Made by a program: the position numbers and the translations under genes | DNA from: JALYXS01 sp051003795 | Lineage (GTDB): Bacteria; Acidobacteriota; Terriglobia; Bryobacterales; Bryobacteraceae | Assembly (NCBI GenBank): GCA_051003795.1 | Contig: JBPCKZ010000216.1 | Span: forward strand, 8,385 to 72,384 | Reading direction: 5' to 3' | Length of the DNA stretch: 64,000 nucleotides | Notes under the pieces: generated by a model | Seen by the model: only the letters and a program-made list of their open reading frames with translations | Told to the model about the DNA's origin: nothing | The model's database searches: none | In this document: positions 1 through 8,796 of the stretch, in pieces | Numbering within the stretch: the first letter of the stretch is position 1 | How the letters are laid out: every line of letters begins with the position of its first letter

Positions 1-1
1 T

Positions 2-901
2 CCCTCCGATCTGCCGTCCGGCCTTTATCCCGTCGTGGCAACCGTGGGTGGGCAGTCGTCGAATAGCTCAAACTTGATTCTGTCTCAACGGCTTCCAACG
101 ATTGCGAGCGTCGATAACGGGGCCAGCTTTCTGCCCAAAGGAATAACTGCCGCCGGCTCCGTACTCACGATTAGAGGGACTGGATTCGGTTCATCGGACA
201 AGTTGGGCATTTTTCCCTCCACTCAGGCGAACGGGATATCCGTTACTATCGGAGGAATTCGTGCGCCGATCTTCGATCTGGTTCCATCGGCGAGTCAGCT
301 CAACGTGTTGGCTCCGTTTGAGTTGGCGGAGTTTGGTACGGTTCCGGTGGTCGTGACCAACTCGTTTGGCCCAAGTGCCAGTTTCCCGGTCAGACTGGCC
401 TTTGCGGTTCCGGCACTGTTCCGCATCAACGATCCAAGCCATACATCCAGATACAATGCGGTTGCGGTGAAATCCAACACAGCCTGGATTGCGATGCCGG
501 TTTCGATGGCCATTGCTATTGGGCTTCCGGCGAGATGCAGTGGCCTTGACCCCGCTTCCTATTGTGGAGAACCCGCCAGACAGGGCGACTATATCCAGAT
601 CTATGCAACCGGCCTCGGTACGGCGACCGCCGACGGTACACCCCAAGGACAGCGACTTGCGACGGGAGAAATCGCGCCTGCCGACGGAAGCACGATCTAC
701 GGCACGGTGTATACACCGACCGTGACCATAGGCGGCGCGCCTGCAGCCGTGATTTTTTCAGGCGTCGCTCCCGGATATGCGGGGCTTTACCAAATCAATG
801 TACAAATCCCAGACTCGGCGCCGGATGGCGATGATGTGCCGATAACGGTCTCGATCCTCGGCAGCGCGAGCGATTCCGCGACGATTGCTCTCAAGCGATG
901 A
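2..901 (+). CDS. Secreted protein, C-terminal part, with Solibacter-type TIGR03437-like domain (5' end outside window)
   Basis: The reading frame is open from base 2, so the gene starts upstream of the window and about 299 residues are visible. The visible part has a TIG/IPT-like beta-sandwich stretch (ASVDNGASFLPKGITAAGS, then GTGFG) followed by the pattern DYIQIYATGLGTA ... VTIGGAPAAVIFSGVAPG ... GLYQINVQIP near the C-terminus. That last block matches my memory of the TIGR03437 domain, which is abundant in Solibacter-type acidobacteria at the C-termini of large secreted proteins. The internal GTG at 35 is only the first start-like codon in the window, not a real start. The specific function cannot be read because the N-terminal part is missing. 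The next gene converges on it. Confidence 0.8.
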   Translation, partial: PSDLPSGLYPVVATVGGQSSNSSNLILSQRLPTIASVDNGASFLPKGITAAGSVLTIRGTGFGSSDKLGIFPSTQANGISVTIGGIRAPIFDLVPSASQLNVLAPFELAEFGTVPVVVTNSFGPSASFPVRLAFAVPALFRINDPSHTSRYNAVAVKSNTAWIAMPVSMAIAIGLPARCSGLDPASYCGEPARQGDYIQIYATGLGTATADGTPQGQRLATGEIAPADGSTIYGTVYTPTVTIGGAPAAVIFSGVAPGYAGLYQINVQIPDSAPDGDDVPITVSILGSASDSATIALKR

Positions 902-914
902 TCGCCTCCCCGCC

Positions 915-960
915 GACTCCCTCCTCCAGCACCAATCATTTATAGAGTGAGGGAGGAGTC
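915..960. terminator. Imperfect inverted repeat between convergent genes
   Basis: Two 12-base arms (915-926 and 949-960) pair at 10 of 12 positions across a 22-base loop. They lie just after the first gene's stop and overlap the last codons of the convergent M48-like gene. There is no T-run, so a role as an intrinsic terminator is only a guess. Confidence 0.2.
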
Positions 961-1720
961 CTCGAGCGTACAGGCGGAGGGATAAGACGGCGCAATTCTC
1001 CACGAGCGGCTGAGAATTCATCGGGCAGGCCACCGGCGACCCGAATGCCCGGCAGTTTCTCCTTCGCGTCAACCGCGGCCGACATGGCACGGATTCGTTC
1101 CTTATTTTCCGGCTGCATTCGTTGGATATAGCTCACCAGCGCCTTCGGATCGAAACCAGCCCGCGCCAGGGCCGGGATCGCTAAAGTGTCCGCTTCCAAT
1201 TCCGCGCTCCGTTGGTACGCCATGAACCCGACAGGAATCGCGCGCGTGTCCGAACAGCCACCGGTCCAACTACCCACGAAAATCAGCGGGATCGTCGCGA
1301 TGTTTGCCTGCCGCATTCCGTGCCGCTGGGCGATGTGCTCCATCGAGTGCATCAGCATACCGGCGAACTCGGATTCATCCCGCGCGGCGAGGAACAGACC
1401 GGAACGAATATGTACCCGCCGGGCAAGGCGACGGGCTCGTGAGTGGAAGGGCAAAGATCGTCGGCCACCGCGCTGAACACGTATGGAAACTTCGCGTCCG
1501 GCAAGTGCGGCGACAGCCTTTTTCCTAAGCGGTCGAGGTAGTTTTGAACGATCCGACCGCCGATTGCGATCGTCCGTTGGCGAAATTCCGCGGCCAGTTG
1601 CTTTCCCAGCGCCGCTTCCTTTTCGCCGCCGTAGAAATCCACCTTTCCAGGTGGCATCGGTTCCTGGGCCGTCACCACTCGGCTGGCGAGGAGCAACATC
1701 GCAAAGCGGCGTGAGCACAT
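936..1720 (-). pseudogene. M48-like metallopeptidase, frameshifted and lacking the catalytic Glu
   Basis: Two overlapping minus-strand frames together give one M48-family peptidase. The first frame, from ATG at 1720, has a signal peptide (MCSRRFAMLLLASRVVTA), then FYGGEKEAALGKQLAAEF and LPGGYIFV. The sequence then resumes in another frame with SGLFLAARDESEFAG, the active-site helix and the family signature ELEADTLAIPALARAGFDP. The switch is near 1405-1415 and needs one indel. M48 enzymes carry HExxH, but here the site reads HSMEHIAQRH, so Ser replaces the catalytic Glu. A frameshift plus loss of the general base both argue for a dead gene. It could also be a pseudo-enzyme if the frameshift is a sequencing error. 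Confidence 0.75.
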
Positions 1721-1802
1721 TCGTTTTCGACCTTTTGGACCGTGGACGCAGAGTGTCCGTGAAGGGTTGCGAATGGACTCGAACAACCTGGGGTTTACGG
1801 GT

Positions 1803-2891
1803 TCACGTAGCCTTTCGCAATCCTAACCCCGGCCGGTCCGGCAGAATCAACTTGCCTTGGCGCACAGTCACTCCGATGTATGGATCGTTCGCGATCAGCA
1901 GGTTTCCATCCAGATCCGCGTAATCCACCATCGGCGAAAGATGCGCCGCCGCCGTCACGCCGATCGAGCTTTCGATCATGCATCCGAGCATCGTCTTCAT
2001 GCCCAGCGATTTGGCAATCTGAATCATGCGGTACGCCTCCAGCATGCCGCCCGATTTCATCAGCTTGATGTTGACGCCGTCGAACGCGTTCACCAGCTTC
2101 GGGATGTCGCTCGGGTGCAGGCAGGCTTCGTCCGCGACGATCGGAATGTGCACGCGGCCGCGCACCCAGCGCGTCTCTTCGATCATCGACGCCGGCATCG
2201 GCTGTTCGATAAATTCGACGCCCTGCTTCTCCAGCCAGTTGATCTTGCGGACGGCCTCCTCCTTATCTTTCCAACCCTCATTAGCATCGACGCGAAGCGG
2301 TTTCTTGGTCGCGCTTCGCACGGCCTCAATGGTGGCTTCGTCCGTGTCCAGGCCCACTTTAACTTTCAGCACGGGGAATGCGGCCGCCTCTTCCACCTTC
2401 CGCCGCGTGGTTTGCGGATCGGCGATGCCGATCGAGAATGTCGTGATCGGCGCGTCCGCCGGATCGAGCCCGAAGTAGCGATAAAGCGGGACCCCGAGTT
2501 TCTGGCCCGTCCAATCCATGAGCGCAATATCGATAGCCGCCTTCGAGGCGAACTGCCCGTCGATGCGCCGGAATATTTCGGCTTCGATCTTGGCGAACTG
2601 ACGTGGATCGGCGGAGGCGAGCAGCCCGCGCGCGGACTCTATCGCCTGCCGCGCCGATTCCGCATTTTCGCGATAGCGGACGATCGGCGCCGCCTCGCCG
2701 CGTCCGGTGATCCCGTCTTGGGCGTAGCGAAGATGGAGATTATCGCGGTATTGGCTGGAGGACATGACGGTCGTCCAGGTGTGCCGCAATTTCAGGCGGA
2801 CGATTTCGGTTTCGATCTTCGCGGGGGAGTTGGCGCGCATGGTCGGCACGACGCCAGCTAAGGCGATCTTGAATGCATCTCTTCGCAGCAT
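1803..2891 (-). CDS. Enolase-superfamily dipeptide epimerase (L-Ala-D/L-Glu epimerase type)
   Basis: This looks like a muconate-lactonizing-subgroup enolase-superfamily enzyme that epimerises dipeptides, with a role in murein peptide turnover. I chose ATG at 2891 because MLRRDAFKIALAGVVP then forms the N-terminus and looks like a Tat-type or other export leader; the longer GTG start at 2927 overlaps the divergent cupin gene. Visible catalytic features are the KxK pair (LKVKVG), the metal ligands in RVDANEG, FIEQPM and VADEA, the second lysine in NIKLMKSGG, and a C-terminal DLDG. The DxD there is typical of dipeptide epimerases, where it binds the substrate amino group. The exact dipeptide specificity cannot be deduced. 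A leader would place it outside the cytoplasm, which is unusual for this family. Confidence 0.82.
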   Translation of the reverse strand: MLRRDAFKIALAGVVPTMRANSPAKIETEIVRLKLRHTWTTVMSSSQYRDNLHLRYAQDGITGRGEAAPIVRYRENAESARQAIESARGLLASADPRQFAKIEAEIFRRIDGQFASKAAIDIALMDWTGQKLGVPLYRYFGLDPADAPITTFSIGIADPQTTRRKVEEAAAFPVLKVKVGLDTDEATIEAVRSATKKPLRVDANEGWKDKEEAVRKINWLEKQGVEFIEQPMPASMIEETRWVRGRVHIPIVADEACLHPSDIPKLVNAFDGVNIKLMKSGGMLEAYRMIQIAKSLGMKTMLGCMIESSIGVTAAAHLSPMVDYADLDGNLLIANDPYIGVTVRQGKLILPDRPGLGLRKAT

Positions 2892-2917
2892 CTTGAGTTG
2901 ATGATACTTTGGATCGA

Positions 2918-3229
2918 ATGGAATCACTGAACCTCCTCGAAGAGGTTGCGTTCGACGACGAGAAACCCGCTTTCCGAACCCTATTGCAGGGCTCGGGTTC
3001 GCGAGTCATGCTGCTCTGCCTGCGAGCGGGGCAAATTGTCCCGGAACATTCGGCCCCCGGCCCGATGACCATACAAGCGCTGTCCGGGCGAGCGACATTT
3101 TACGACGGCCCCGCGCCTATTGAAATGCAAGCGGGCACGCTGATCCGCTTGGAGTCGGGACGACATCGCATCGAAGGACAAGAAGATGCGGTGCTGCTGG
3201 TCACGATTTTCGGCCTTCCGGTTGGTTAG
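2918..3229 (+). CDS. Small cupin-domain protein
   Basis: A 103-residue single-domain cupin. The ATG at 2918 gives MESLNLLEEV; a TTG nine bases upstream is possible. The barrel pattern is clear: GQIVPEHSAPGPMTIQALSGRATF, spread over motif 1, and a motif 2 around GTLIRLESGRHRIEG. Only some of the usual metal-binding histidines are present, so metal binding is uncertain. It lies divergently from the epimerase, with start codons within about 30 bases of each other, and 18 bases before the GH13 gene, so it is probably co-transcribed with GH13. I cannot name a substrate; proteins of this size are often regulatory or detoxifying cupins. Confidence 0.7.
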   Translation: MESLNLLEEVAFDDEKPAFRTLLQGSGSRVMLLCLRAGQIVPEHSAPGPMTIQALSGRATFYDGPAPIEMQAGTLIRLESGRHRIEGQEDAVLLVTIFGLPVG

Positions 3230-3247
3230 AGTTCGAGCGAGAAACCC

Positions 3248-5713
3248 ATGGCGCAAATACCAGTCCATTTCACTTTCCATTGCGGCTTGAAGCGGGACAT
3301 ATTCCGCAATGCGCGGCTCCTTGGAAGCTGGGATGCTCAAGGACTGCATTCCACTTCGTGGAGCGAGACACCGATGAGCGCCGGCCGGGATGAGTCGGGC
3401 TGCCCCGCCTTCACGGCGACTGTCCTCCTCGACGAAACGCAACGCGGCGTCGTGTTCCAGTGGGGAATTGTGGCCGACACTCCTGGCGCTCCCAATGATT
3501 GGGCGGTCGTCACCGAGGTTCCGGATGCGAACTCGGCCGAGCGCCACCGATTGTTTACTCTTACGGCCGCGGATCGGCAGGAGCACTATTGGTTTGTCGC
3601 GGGCCGCCGTTTCGGCGCGCAGAAGCTTTTCGTTGAGCATCAGGTTGAGCCGGCGATTCGCTTCTCGGTTTGGGCCCCCTACGCTCAAAATGTGGAGGTG
3701 GTTTTCGCCGCGGCAAACCCGGTCCCGCCTAACGGCTATATCGCCGACGACGGAGACGGAATGGATCCGACCGCCGGAAATCGGGGATCCTTTCCGATGT
3801 TTTCCCGCGGCCAGGGAGTCTGGGAAACGGAACTCGCGCGATCGCCGCAACTTGGGCGTTTCGCCGGCTTCTTCGAGCGGCCGTACATGTTTCGGATCGT
3901 CAACGAGCAAGGCCAGGTCACCTACAAAACGGATCTCTACTCACGCAATCAGATAGGCCGCGGCGAGACCAATCCGCATGGCGGCCATTACACCGGGACC
4001 TACCAAGACTTGGATGGCGACGTGAGTTGCTCCGTCGTGGCCGATCCGGATCGAGTGACCGCTAATTTTGAGGACGCCGGCCTCGCCAAGCAAACTTTAA
4101 TTGACGCCGACGAATTCTGGGCCGCGGAGTTTACGTTCGGCCATGTGCCGCCGCAGCGCATCGAAGACTTGCTGATTTACGAACTGCACGTCGGTTCGCT
4201 CGGCTATGGCTCCGCGGACGCAGGCACTTTCGCCGACGCGATGAACTTCGTTTCCAAGTTGGTGGATCTGGGCGTGAACGCCGTCGAACTCTTGCCCGTT
4301 CTCCAATTCGACGGCAATCGGCAATGGGGCTACGGAACTTCACATTTTTTCTGCCTTCAGACCAGTGCCGGTGGAGCGAATCAACTCAAGCATTTCGTGC
4401 GAGCCTGTCACCAAAAGGGAATCGCCGTTATCCTCGACATCGTTTATAACCACTTTTCGACCAGCAACGGCGAGCGCGCGGAATGGGGCTATGACTCCGA
4501 TCCGAATCGGTCTCCCGAGCACAACGCTTACTTCTGGTATGAGGGCCAACCTGGAGACTACGGCGGTTTCCGCGAGGGCGGCTACCTGGATAACGACTCC
4601 AGCGGATTTGCTCCGCGTTATTGGGAGGAGAATGTTCGTCACATGTTCACCAGCAGCGCCGCCGCGCTGCTCGACGATTTTCACATTGACGGTTTCCGGC
4701 TTGATCTGACCGGGGCGATCCATCGGAACAACCGCCTGCACGCAAACGGAAATCCGGTTGCCAACGCGAACCTATACGGCATAAAGTTACTCCGCGAACT
4801 CGCCCGAACCGTGAAACTGATCAACCCGAGCGCTTTCCTTATTGCGGAAGATCACACGGGATGGCCCGCCATGACGCAATCACCCAACGAGGGTGGAATA
4901 GGCTTCGACGCAGTCTGGTATGCCGATTTTTATCATCACCTCGCCGGAGACGGCAACTACGGTGACGATTATGCGCGCCTTCTCAAGATCGCCGGCTTCG
5001 GCGCGGATGGGCCGCTGCGAATGGGCTACTTCGCGGGGGCGCTGGGAGCGACCGGATCCGGCAAAGTCGCGTATCATGAGTCGCACGACGAGGCGGGTAA
5101 CGGCGACCGGACCGAGCGCACGATCCTGACGGCAGTTAACGGCGCTCCGCTGACCGGGGAGACGAGACGATATGCCGAAAGCCGTTGCCGGTTTGCCTAT
5201 GGAATGGCCGCCCTATCGGCGGGGACGCCGATGTTTCTGATGGGCGAGGAGATTGGCGCGGCCAAGTATTTCCGGTTCAACGATTTCTACCTGAATAAGG
5301 AGGACCTCGCCGGTGAACGCACCGGGAACGGTCGTTTTCTTTTCCGGTTCTACCAGGACCTGAACAGACTGGTTCTTCAGAAGCCCGCTCTGCGCTCGCG
5401 CAACATCGATGTCGTTTACGTGTACGACGAGACGCGGGTGATCGCCTTCCGCCGCGAGTCGGGTGATGAGCGGTTGTTGGTTTTGGCGAGCCTAAACGAC
5501 AGCGCGTTCCGCGACGGGTACGTGGTTCAGACCGATCCGGCTCGTCTACTCGCGGGGGGTTGGAAAGAAATTTTTAACAGCGATGCGGACATCTATGGCG
5601 GCGGCAATGTTGGAAACTTCGGCGCTATCGTACCGGTTGAAGGCGGCCGGATGAACGCAGTTGTACCCGCGCACGGTTTTGTGGTTTTTCAGAGGGTAGG
5701 GCTGAGGACTTGA
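3248..5713 (+). CDS. GH13 alpha-glucan enzyme, branching-enzyme-like
   Basis: An 821-residue GH13 protein. The first ~130 residues look like a carbohydrate-binding module (PVHFTFHCGLKRDIFRNARL, split here), followed by a CBM48-type domain at IRFSVWAPYAQNVEVVF and then the catalytic barrel. The four GH13 signatures are visible: VILDIVYNHFS near residue 396, GFRLDLTGAIH near 483 with the nucleophile Asp, LIAEDHTG near 530 with the acid Glu, and YHESHDEAGNG near 612. The SHDE form of the last motif is what branching enzymes have. Length and order suit a 1,4-alpha-glucan branching enzyme; a related amylase or trehalohydrolase is possible. A GH57 glucan-type enzyme also lies in this window at 56346. 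Confidence 0.75.
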   Translation: MAQIPVHFTFHCGLKRDIFRNARLLGSWDAQGLHSTSWSETPMSAGRDESGCPAFTATVLLDETQRGVVFQWGIVADTPGAPNDWAVVTEVPDANSAERHRLFTLTAADRQEHYWFVAGRRFGAQKLFVEHQVEPAIRFSVWAPYAQNVEVVFAAANPVPPNGYIADDGDGMDPTAGNRGSFPMFSRGQGVWETELARSPQLGRFAGFFERPYMFRIVNEQGQVTYKTDLYSRNQIGRGETNPHGGHYTGTYQDLDGDVSCSVVADPDRVTANFEDAGLAKQTLIDADEFWAAEFTFGHVPPQRIEDLLIYELHVGSLGYGSADAGTFADAMNFVSKLVDLGVNAVELLPVLQFDGNRQWGYGTSHFFCLQTSAGGANQLKHFVRACHQKGIAVILDIVYNHFSTSNGERAEWGYDSDPNRSPEHNAYFWYEGQPGDYGGFREGGYLDNDSSGFAPRYWEENVRHMFTSSAAALLDDFHIDGFRLDLTGAIHRNNRLHANGNPVANANLYGIKLLRELARTVKLINPSAFLIAEDHTGWPAMTQSPNEGGIGFDAVWYADFYHHLAGDGNYGDDYARLLKIAGFGADGPLRMGYFAGALGATGSGKVAYHESHDEAGNGDRTERTILTAVNGAPLTGETRRYAESRCRFAYGMAALSAGTPMFLMGEEIGAAKYFRFNDFYLNKEDLAGERTGNGRFLFRFYQDLNRLVLQKPALRSRNIDVVYVYDETRVIAFRRESGDERLLVLASLNDSAFRDGYVVQTDPARLLAGGWKEIFNSDADIYGGGNVGNFGAIVPVEGGRMNAVVPAHGFVVFQRVGLRT

Positions 5714-5739
5714 CTCGCGTTCGGTCCTCGCAGTAAACT

Positions 5740-5768
5740 TGAATGTGGACCAATGTGGTCCTGATTCA
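5740..5768. promoter_or_regulatory. 29-bp dyad, probable IscR/Rrf2 operator
   Basis: The sequence has near-perfect two-fold symmetry around base 5754. The core is GGACCA-ATG-TGGTCC (5747-5761), the outer arms are TGAAT (5740-5744) and ATTCA (5764-5768), and only the two positions between core and arm on each side fail to pair. It ends directly before the GTG I take as the iscR start. Rrf2-family dimers bind dyads of this size and often repress their own operon. The sequence differs from the published Escherichia coli IscR consensus as I remember it, so the link is inferred from position and symmetry. Confidence 0.6.
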
Positions 5769-6233
5769 GTGCTGAAGCTAACCAAAAAAGCGGATTACGG
5801 TCTCATCGCCATGCGGCACCTGGCGGTAGCGCCTCGCGCGGCCGCCTCGACCAAAGAGATCTCCGATGCCTACGGCATCCCTCTTTCGCTTCTCTCGAAA
5901 GTGATGCAAACATTGACGAAAGCGGGCCTTTTGCAATCCATCGCCGGCACTAATGGCGGATATAAACTGGCCCGCGATCCGCGCGCGATCAGCGCCCTTG
6001 AGATCATTCGCAGCCTCGATGGCCCCGTCATCCTGACCTCTTGTTTTACATCCCACGGAGAGTGCGATCAATCCGAAAAATGCACGGTTCGCGAACCGCT
6101 CCGTCAGGTTCACGAGGCCATTTTGGGTTTGTTTGGCAAAATGACGGTCGCGGAACTCTCGCGGGATGACCGGCGGCAGACGCCGATTTGCTCCTCGCCG
6201 GTTCCCGAGTCACACCCCTTGTTGGTTCTATGA
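5769..6233 (+). CDS. iscR: IscR-like Rrf2-family [2Fe-2S] transcription regulator
   Basis: A 154-residue Rrf2-family regulator heading the isc operon. The GTG at 5769 gives VLKLTKKADYGLIAMRHLA, which matches the usual N-terminus of the family; the upstream TTG at 5739 would add ten unlikely residues and read through the operator dyad. The winged helix-turn-helix includes STKEISDAYGIPLSLLSKVMQ and the wing GTNGGYKLARDP. Three cysteines (CFTSHGECDQSEKC, spacing C-x6-C-x5-C) are the expected [2Fe-2S] ligands. No clear Shine-Dalgarno precedes the start, which sits against the dyad, so operator occupancy could directly block expression. It is 13 bases upstream of iscS and probably senses Fe-S status. 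Confidence 0.9.
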   Translation: MLKLTKKADYGLIAMRHLAVAPRAAASTKEISDAYGIPLSLLSKVMQTLTKAGLLQSIAGTNGGYKLARDPRAISALEIIRSLDGPVILTSCFTSHGECDQSEKCTVREPLRQVHEAILGLFGKMTVAELSRDDRRQTPICSSPVPESHPLLVL

Positions 6234-6246
6234 AGGAATTTCGTTC

Positions 6247-7461
6247 ATGAAGACGCCTATTTATCTCGACAATCACGCCACCACGCCGATGGACCCGCGG
6301 GTCCTCGAAGCGATGACGCCTTATTTTCTGCGGCAATTCGGCAATGCCGCCAGCCGCAATCACTCCTTTGGCTGGGAGGCCGAGCAGGCCGTCGATCGCG
6401 CTCGCAAGCAGATCGCGGACCTTATCGGCGCCACCGCCAAGGAAATTATTTTCACTAGCGGCGCCACCGAATCGAACAACCTGGCCATCAAAGGCGTCGC
6501 CGAAATGTATGCCGAAAAGGGCAATCACATCATCACGGCCGCCACCGAGCATAAGGCCGTTCTCGATACCTGCAAAAAGCTCGAAAAGCACGGCGTGCGC
6601 GTCACCTATCTGCCTCTTCAGGGCGATGGCCTGATCGATCTCGACATGCTGCGCGAAGCGATCACGGACAAGACGATCCTGGTCAGCATCATGTACGCCA
6701 ACAACGAGATCGGCGTGATTCAGCCCGTAGCCGAGATCGGCAGAATCTGCAAGGAGCGCGGCGTTCTCTTTCACTCGGATGGGGTGCAGGCGGTCGGCAA
6801 AGTTCCGGTGAACGTCATCCAGGACAACATCGATCTGCTGTCGATCACCGCGCACAAGATCTACGGCCCGAAGGGTGTCGGCGCGCTGTATGTCCGGCGA
6901 CGGAATCCTCGCGTTCAGATCACGGCTCAAATGGATGGCGGCGGCCACGAGCGCGGCATGCGTTCGGGTACGCTGAACGTTCCGGGGATCGTCGGCTTGG
7001 GCGAGGCTTGCGCTATTGCGCAGCGCGAGATGCCGGAGGAATCCCGGCGTTTGCGGTTCTTGCGCGATAAGCTCCGCGCTAAGCTGGAAGCGGAACTGGA
7101 CGAGGTGTTCATCAACGGCACCATGGAACACCGGTTGCCGCACAATTTGAACATCAGCTTCGCTTACGTCGAAGGCGAGTCGCTGTTGATGGGCGTTAAC
7201 GATATCGCGGTCTCGAGCGGTTCGGCCTGCACTTCGGCCACGCTCGAGCCAAGCTATGTATTGAAGGCGCTCGGGGTGGGCGACGACCTGGCGCATACTT
7301 CGATCCGCTTCGGCATCGGGCGGTTCAACACGGAAGAAGAGATCGACTACACGGCGGAGCGTTTCATCGAAGTGGTTCGCAAACTGCGCGATCTTTCGCC
7401 GCTTTACGAAATGGCGAAGGAAGGGATCGATTTGAGCAAGGTTAGTTGGGCCGCCGACTAG
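6247..7461 (+). CDS. iscS: Cysteine desulfurase IscS
   Basis: A PLP-dependent enzyme that removes sulfur from cysteine and passes it to IscU. The ATG at 6247 (MKTPIYLDNHATTPMDPRV) follows a GAAGGA ribosome site and gives 404 residues, the normal IscS length. An upstream in-frame ATG at 6166 would only run through the iscR 3' end. The PLP lysine lies in SITAHKIYGPKG (Lys204) and the catalytic cysteine in SSGSACTSATLEPSYVL at residue 328, the same number as in E. coli IscS. The C-terminal region is intact. It is followed 29 bases later by iscU. Confidence 0.97.
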   Translation: MKTPIYLDNHATTPMDPRVLEAMTPYFLRQFGNAASRNHSFGWEAEQAVDRARKQIADLIGATAKEIIFTSGATESNNLAIKGVAEMYAEKGNHIITAATEHKAVLDTCKKLEKHGVRVTYLPLQGDGLIDLDMLREAITDKTILVSIMYANNEIGVIQPVAEIGRICKERGVLFHSDGVQAVGKVPVNVIQDNIDLLSITAHKIYGPKGVGALYVRRRNPRVQITAQMDGGGHERGMRSGTLNVPGIVGLGEACAIAQREMPEESRRLRFLRDKLRAKLEAELDEVFINGTMEHRLPHNLNISFAYVEGESLLMGVNDIAVSSGSACTSATLEPSYVLKALGVGDDLAHTSIRFGIGRFNTEEEIDYTAERFIEVVRKLRDLSPLYEMAKEGIDLSKVSWAAD

Positions 7462-7490
7462 GCCCCGCACGTCAAACTAAAGGAGACATC

Positions 7491-7913
7491 ATGGCATATT
7501 CGAACAAAGTTCTCGATCATTACAACAACCCGCGCAACGTCGGATCGCTCGATAAGAAAGATCCCAACGTTGGCACCGGAATGGTGGGCGCTCCCGAATG
7601 CGGGGACGTCATGAAGCTGCAGTTGAAGGTCAACGAAGCGTCCGGCATTATTGAAGACGCGAAGTTCAAGACTTTCGGATGCGGCAGCGCCATCGCCAGT
7701 TCATCGCTCGCCACCGAGTGGCTCAAGGGCAAGACGGTGGATCAAGCGCTCGCGATCAAGAATACGGAGATCGTAAACGAGCTCAGCTTGCCGCCCGTGA
7801 AGATTCACTGCTCCGTGCTGGCCGAGGATGCGATCAAGGCCGCGATCTCGGATTACAAGCAGAAACAGGTGACGCGTAAGATTGTCGCCGAACCGGTTGC
7901 CGTCGCTCAATGA
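7491..7913 (+). CDS. iscU: Fe-S cluster scaffold IscU
   Basis: The scaffold on which [2Fe-2S] clusters are built before transfer by HscA/HscB. The ATG at 7491 (MAYSNKVLDHYNNPRNVGS) has a good AAAGGAGA site just upstream. All three ligand cysteines are in place: GAPECGDVMKL with the neighbouring Asp, FGCGSAIASSS and KIHCSVLAEDA. The LPPVKIHC segment (LPPVK) is the motif that HscA recognises in IscU proteins, which fits the hscBA genes downstream. At 140 residues it is slightly longer than E. coli IscU because of a short alanine/valine tail. Its stop overlaps the iscA start in an ATGA. Confidence 0.97.
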   Translation: MAYSNKVLDHYNNPRNVGSLDKKDPNVGTGMVGAPECGDVMKLQLKVNEASGIIEDAKFKTFGCGSAIASSSLATEWLKGKTVDQALAIKNTEIVNELSLPPVKIHCSVLAEDAIKAAISDYKQKQVTRKIVAEPVAVAQ

Positions 7914-8245
7914 TTGACACCGCTCCCATCCAAGTAACGCCGAAAGCGATTCAGAAGATCAAGCAGACCTTCGCTCGCGAAGGCGTGTCCGGAGGGTTGC
8001 GGTTGGGCGTCCTTGGGGGCGGCTGCTCGGGCTTAAGCTATCAATTCAAGTTCGACACTAAAGAGCGCCCCACCGACAAGGTATTTGAGTTCGATGGCGT
8101 GAAGGTCTGGGTGGACCCGAAGAGCATTCTTTATCTTCACGGCATGACGCTCGATTACAAAGAATCGATCATGCAGTCGGGATTTGTTTTCGAGAACCCG
8201 AACGCGAAGAAAAGCTGCGGCTGCGGAACGTCGTTTTCGGCGTGA
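7910..8245 (+). CDS. iscA: A-type Fe-S carrier IscA
   Basis: A 111-residue A-type carrier that accepts clusters or iron and delivers them to targets. The start ATG at 7910 overlaps the iscU stop. The three conserved cysteines are present: one in LGGGCSGLSYQFKF and the pair in SCGCGTSF near the C-terminus. The stop overlaps the GTG of hscB as GTGA, so iscU, iscA and hscB are probably translationally coupled. Confidence 0.95.
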   Translation: MIDTAPIQVTPKAIQKIKQTFAREGVSGGLRLGVLGGGCSGLSYQFKFDTKERPTDKVFEFDGVKVWVDPKSILYLHGMTLDYKESIMQSGFVFENPNAKKSCGCGTSFSA

Positions 8246-8796
8246 GCGTTCCGCGTAACTATTTCGATTTCTTCGAGCTGCCGCATAAGCTCGATCTCGA
8301 TCTGAAGGATCTCGAAAAGCGTTTTTATGCGTTGAGCCGGCGCTGGCACCCCGACTTGTTTTCGCGGCGGAGCATGGATGAACAGCGGGAAGCGCTGGAT
8401 GCGGCCGCGATCCTCAACGACGGCTATCGCACCCTTCGCGACCCGATCGGCCGCGCGGAATATCTGCTGCAAGAACACGGGTTCGATATCGGCGAGCAGA
8501 AGTCGAAAGACGTTCCTCCCGAACTGCTCGAAGAAGTGTTCGAGCTGAACATGGCGCTCGAAGAGTTGCGCGGCGGCGAAACCGACGCCGCGCCGCAGCT
8601 CGAAGAAGCCCGCGCGAAGTTTACCCGGATGCTCGACGAAATCGACCGGGAACTTCAGCGGAAGTTCGTAGCGTATGATCATTCGCCCGATCGCGCCGTT
8701 CTCACCGAGGTCCGCGCCATCCTGAATCGCCGCAAGTACGTCCGCAATCTAGTCATCGAAGTGGAGAAAGCTCTTGTCGTCAACGTTCCAAATTGA
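8242..8796 (+). CDS. hscB: J-domain co-chaperone HscB
   Basis: A co-chaperone that brings IscU to HscA and stimulates its ATPase. The GTG at 8242 (MSVPRNYFDFFELPHKLDL) overlaps the iscA stop. The N-terminal J-domain has the HPD tripeptide in SRRWHPDLFSRR, followed by INDGY-like ILNDGYRTLRDPIGRAEYLL, which is characteristic of HscB. The C-terminal helical domain (about residues 95-175) is acidic and Glu-rich, as expected for the IscU-binding part. There is no N-terminal zinc knuckle. The last 23 bases overlap hscA. Confidence 0.94.
   Translation: MSVPRNYFDFFELPHKLDLDLKDLEKRFYALSRRWHPDLFSRRSMDEQREALDAAAILNDGYRTLRDPIGRAEYLLQEHGFDIGEQKSKDVPPELLEEVFELNMALEELRGGETDAAPQLEEARAKFTRMLDEIDRELQRKFVAYDHSPDRAVLTEVRAILNRRKYVRNLVIEVEKALVVNVPN

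Noticed and set aside
5739..5768. TTG at 5739 as the iscR start
   Set aside because: It would place ten non-family residues in front of the conserved LKLTKKADYG and would translate the operator dyad.
6046..7470. A 474-residue minus-strand frame across iscS
   Set aside because: It is the antisense of iscS, whose catalytic Lys and Cys are in place on the plus strand.
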